In this document: positions 62,210 through 64,000 of the stretch, piece after piece
How the letters are laid out: the number at the start of each line of letters is the position of its first letter
Position numbering within the stretch: position 1 is the first letter of the stretch
Assembly: GCA_030532895.1 (NCBI GenBank)
Contig: JAUNKF010000004.1
Location: 62,001 to 126,000 of the forward strand
Length of the DNA: 64,000 bases
Source of the DNA: Lautropia sp.
Lineage (GTDB): Bacteria > Pseudomonadota > Gammaproteobacteria > Burkholderiales > Burkholderiaceae_E
Reading direction: 5' to 3'
The notes under the pieces: model-generated
Databases searched by the model: none
What the model saw: only the letters and a program-made list of their open reading frames with translations
Told to the model about the DNA's origin: nothing
Position numbers and translations under genes: made by a program

Positions 62210-63982
62210 TTACTTGCTCATGGCGGCCGTCATCCAGTAGTGGTAGCCAGTCTCACCAGGGTAAACCGAGCGGGTGTCCACCACCGAGACGCCCAGCGGC
62301 TTGAGCGGCTGTCCCAGCGTCCAGCCGGCCGGCACTTGCCAGTCGGCGCATTGCAGGCGCTTGACGACTTTCAGCTGCACATGGGTGCAAAGGCGTGCCT
62401 GATCGGGCCTTACGCCGCGCAGCAGCATGAGGTCGACATACTGGCGGTCACGAGTCCGCCAGCGATGCTGTCGGAAGTCGAATCGCACGATTCTGTCCTT
62501 GTGAACCGAGAAGGCACGAGTCGGGTGCAGCACCAACGACTGATCAGAACCGCCTGCCGGGGTGCCAAGCGCTTTCCATGTCAGCCTGATGTTGTGGGTC
62601 AAGTTGAGCAATTCGCTGCCGCTCGGAATGTTGGCTTCAAAGGAGGATTTCCCGTCGCTGTTTTCCGTCTGGTGCCGCAAGGTTGAACCGATGTGCACTC
62701 GCAGCGGAATGTAGTTGAAGTTCGAGTCATCGGCGCTGAGTTGCGTGCGGATGAAGTGGCTGTCTTGATTGCCAAACAAGCCCAAGCCTCCCCCATAGGG
62801 GGTAGCCGTGATGTTGGGTTTGTCGGCTTGGGCAAGCAGCTGGCCATAGGGGACGGGGCCGGTGGCAGGTTGTGCTTGGGTGCCGATCAGTGCCTCGCTT
62901 TGTTCCAGCATCGAGGCAAAGACGTCACCGCTCACGCCAAAATTGTTGATCGGTTCGTGGATGGGGGCGGTGCGACGGCTGCTGGGGAGGATCGGTTTGC
63001 TGGATGCCAAGAAACGGGACTGCCAGTAGAACGAGCGCTGCCCGCTCGGGGTTTTTATATTCGTATTCACGACATAGCCGCCATAAGGGATCCGGCGACT
63101 ACCGTAATTGCCGACCCCGGTCGGAAATGTCCAGTCGGTGGGTAGCTGCCAGACCGAGCAAACCATTCGGCTGCTTTGGGCCGTCTTGGCGTTGAAGCAG
63201 GTGCGGATTTCACCTTCTTTGGAACCTCGCAGCGCCATCAGTTCGGCCGATACGCCATTGTCACCGACCCAGCGCTTCAGCACGGTGTTCAGCGGGACTC
63301 GTTCGCCCTTGCGGAGCACGTAGCGTTTGTCATCGGGAGCCTTCAAGGTTGCTCCTTTGTCCAACTCGGGGATACTGATGATGATTTCGGAAAACAGGTG
63401 AAGCAGCTCGGTACCCGCGGGTTTGTTTTCCATGCCGCTGAAGCCGAAAGGCTCTCGGCTCACCGGTTCGTCGGCTTCAAACACGGCGATCGGGATGGCG
63501 AAGAATGCGCCGCCAACTCCGGCGGGTTGGAAGGTGTATTCCTGATCTGTGCTGCGTGTGAACCGTTCAGCATTGATGTAGAGCCTGCCAGATGCCCGTA
63601 CATCGCGTCGTGCCTGTTGATAGGTTCGCATGGCAGGGACTCTAGGCGCATGGTCCAGGCGCCCGTGCGGAAAGGCGCCGGTGGACAATTCGGCAAAGAG
63701 ACCGCCGGCCTGATTGGTGTTGCCGACGAGCAAGGTGGCCAGCAACTCGGCACTGATGCTGTCGGGCGCAATGGCAGGCGCTTTGATTGCCACATTGTTT
63801 TGCGCATTCATCGGGGCGGCACTGCCTTGCCCGCCCTGTTGCGCCGTTGCTGTCACAGGGCTGCCAGGGGCTTTGGTGCTGTGTTGACCAGAGAGGGATG
63901 TGGCATCGGGGCCGTTACCGCAGCCTGCCAACAGCATCAAGGCAGTGGCGCTGCCCAAGAGCATATGGTTTTTCTGAATCAT
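62210..63982 (-). CDS. Lipoprotein with two tandem copies of a Cys/Trp-rich domain
   Basis: 590-residue predicted lipoprotein; lipobox LLAGC (Cys near residue 21) and a short Gly/Gln/Thr-rich linker. Two repeats of about 260 residues follow. Each ends with LMxLxG, then Arg-x-Cys, a second Cys exactly 12 residues on, x2, Trp and, about 45 residues later, YW: first CFNAKTAQSSRMVC then VW and SFYW; second CTHVQLKVVKRLQC then DW and YHYW. Each repeat starts with a hydrophobic helix (ISAELLATLL; VSGDVFASML). The same domain occurs once in the lipoprotein at 4768-6039. I know no named family; the fixed Cys pair suggests a disulfide in an extracytoplasmic fold. It lies next to manC in the same orientation, 94 bp apart. 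Confidence 0.85.
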   Translation of the reverse strand: MIQKNHMLLGSATALMLLAGCGNGPDATSLSGQHSTKAPGSPVTATAQQGGQGSAAPMNAQNNVAIKAPAIAPDSISAELLATLLVGNTNQAGGLFAELSTGAFPHGRLDHAPRVPAMRTYQQARRDVRASGRLYINAERFTRSTDQEYTFQPAGVGGAFFAIPIAVFEADEPVSREPFGFSGMENKPAGTELLHLFSEIIISIPELDKGATLKAPDDKRYVLRKGERVPLNTVLKRWVGDNGVSAELMALRGSKEGEIRTCFNAKTAQSSRMVCSVWQLPTDWTFPTGVGNYGSRRIPYGGYVVNTNIKTPSGQRSFYWQSRFLASSKPILPSSRRTAPIHEPINNFGVSGDVFASMLEQSEALIGTQAQPATGPVPYGQLLAQADKPNITATPYGGGLGLFGNQDSHFIRTQLSADDSNFNYIPLRVHIGSTLRHQTENSDGKSSFEANIPSGSELLNLTHNIRLTWKALGTPAGGSDQSLVLHPTRAFSVHKDRIVRFDFRQHRWRTRDRQYVDLMLLRGVRPDQARLCTHVQLKVVKRLQCADWQVPAGWTLGQPLKPLGVSVVDTRSVYPGETGYHYWMTAAMSK

Positions 63983-64000
63983 CGTTGCCTATCCTCCTGA

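Overview
The window is GC-rich, densely coded DNA that looks like a betaproteobacterial chromosome, most likely Burkholderiales. This is inferred from gene content and style: single-chain pyruvate carboxylase, a System I cytochrome c maturation operon with a separate ccmI, class I fructose-bisphosphatase, PepN, HU, SrkA, and many lipoproteins with an L-A-A-C-G-G-G start. No phage, transposase, CRISPR array, rRNA or tRNA was recognised. Genus cannot be fixed from the sequence.

Layout. 1-6.7 kb: 3' part of a HerA-like ATPase gene (DUF853), a ParE-type toxin-antitoxin pair, an EamA transporter, tcdA, and a lipoprotein ending in a cysteine/tryptophan-rich domain. 6.7-10.7 kb: fbp and pepN. 11.3-22.1 kb: the most striking region. 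Four paralogous secreted lipoprotein proteases (S8 kexin/subtilisin fold plus P-domain) lie in tandem with two small secreted proteins. The small proteins look like the inhibitor/foldase prodomain that S8 proteases usually carry at their own N-terminus. Every gene of this array has a strong inverted repeat in its leader. 22.6-28.7 kb: pyruvate carboxylase, HU and an APC amino-acid permease. 29.1-38.7 kb: srkA, then the complete operon ccmI-A-B-C-D-E-F-G-H. 39-44 kb: a three-gene type I secretion system (TolC, ABC transporter with a cysteine-less C39-like domain, HlyD) with no visible substrate. 44.6-47.1 kb: an SDR oxidoreductase and a GlcD/D2HGDH-like flavoenzyme. 47.3-62.1 kb: a surface-polysaccharide locus of the ABC-transporter type (wzm, wzt, methyltransferase, several glycosyltransferases, DUF2142 membrane protein, lipid-linked sugar module, manC). 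62.2-64 kb: a second lipoprotein with two copies of the cysteine/tryptophan domain.

Three themes cut across the genes. First, a palindromic repeat of about 60 bp with arms like GCGTGTCATGCAC/GTGCATGACACGC is scattered in both orientations through intergenic gaps. Second, many conserved enzymes carry unusual Pro/Ala/Ser/Thr-rich extensions or inserts (CcmB, CcmG, CcmH, SrkA, EamA, Wzt, the T1SS ABC protein, two GT2s). Third, the polysaccharide locus contains an AT-richer block from inside wzt (about 49.07 kb) to about 55.99 kb, which suggests a transferred serotype-specific cassette.

Functionally, the surface stands out: lipid-anchored proteases and their possible partners, two large lipoproteins, a type I exporter and an exported, probably rhamnose- and mannose-containing glycan. 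The rest is central metabolism and respiratory assembly.
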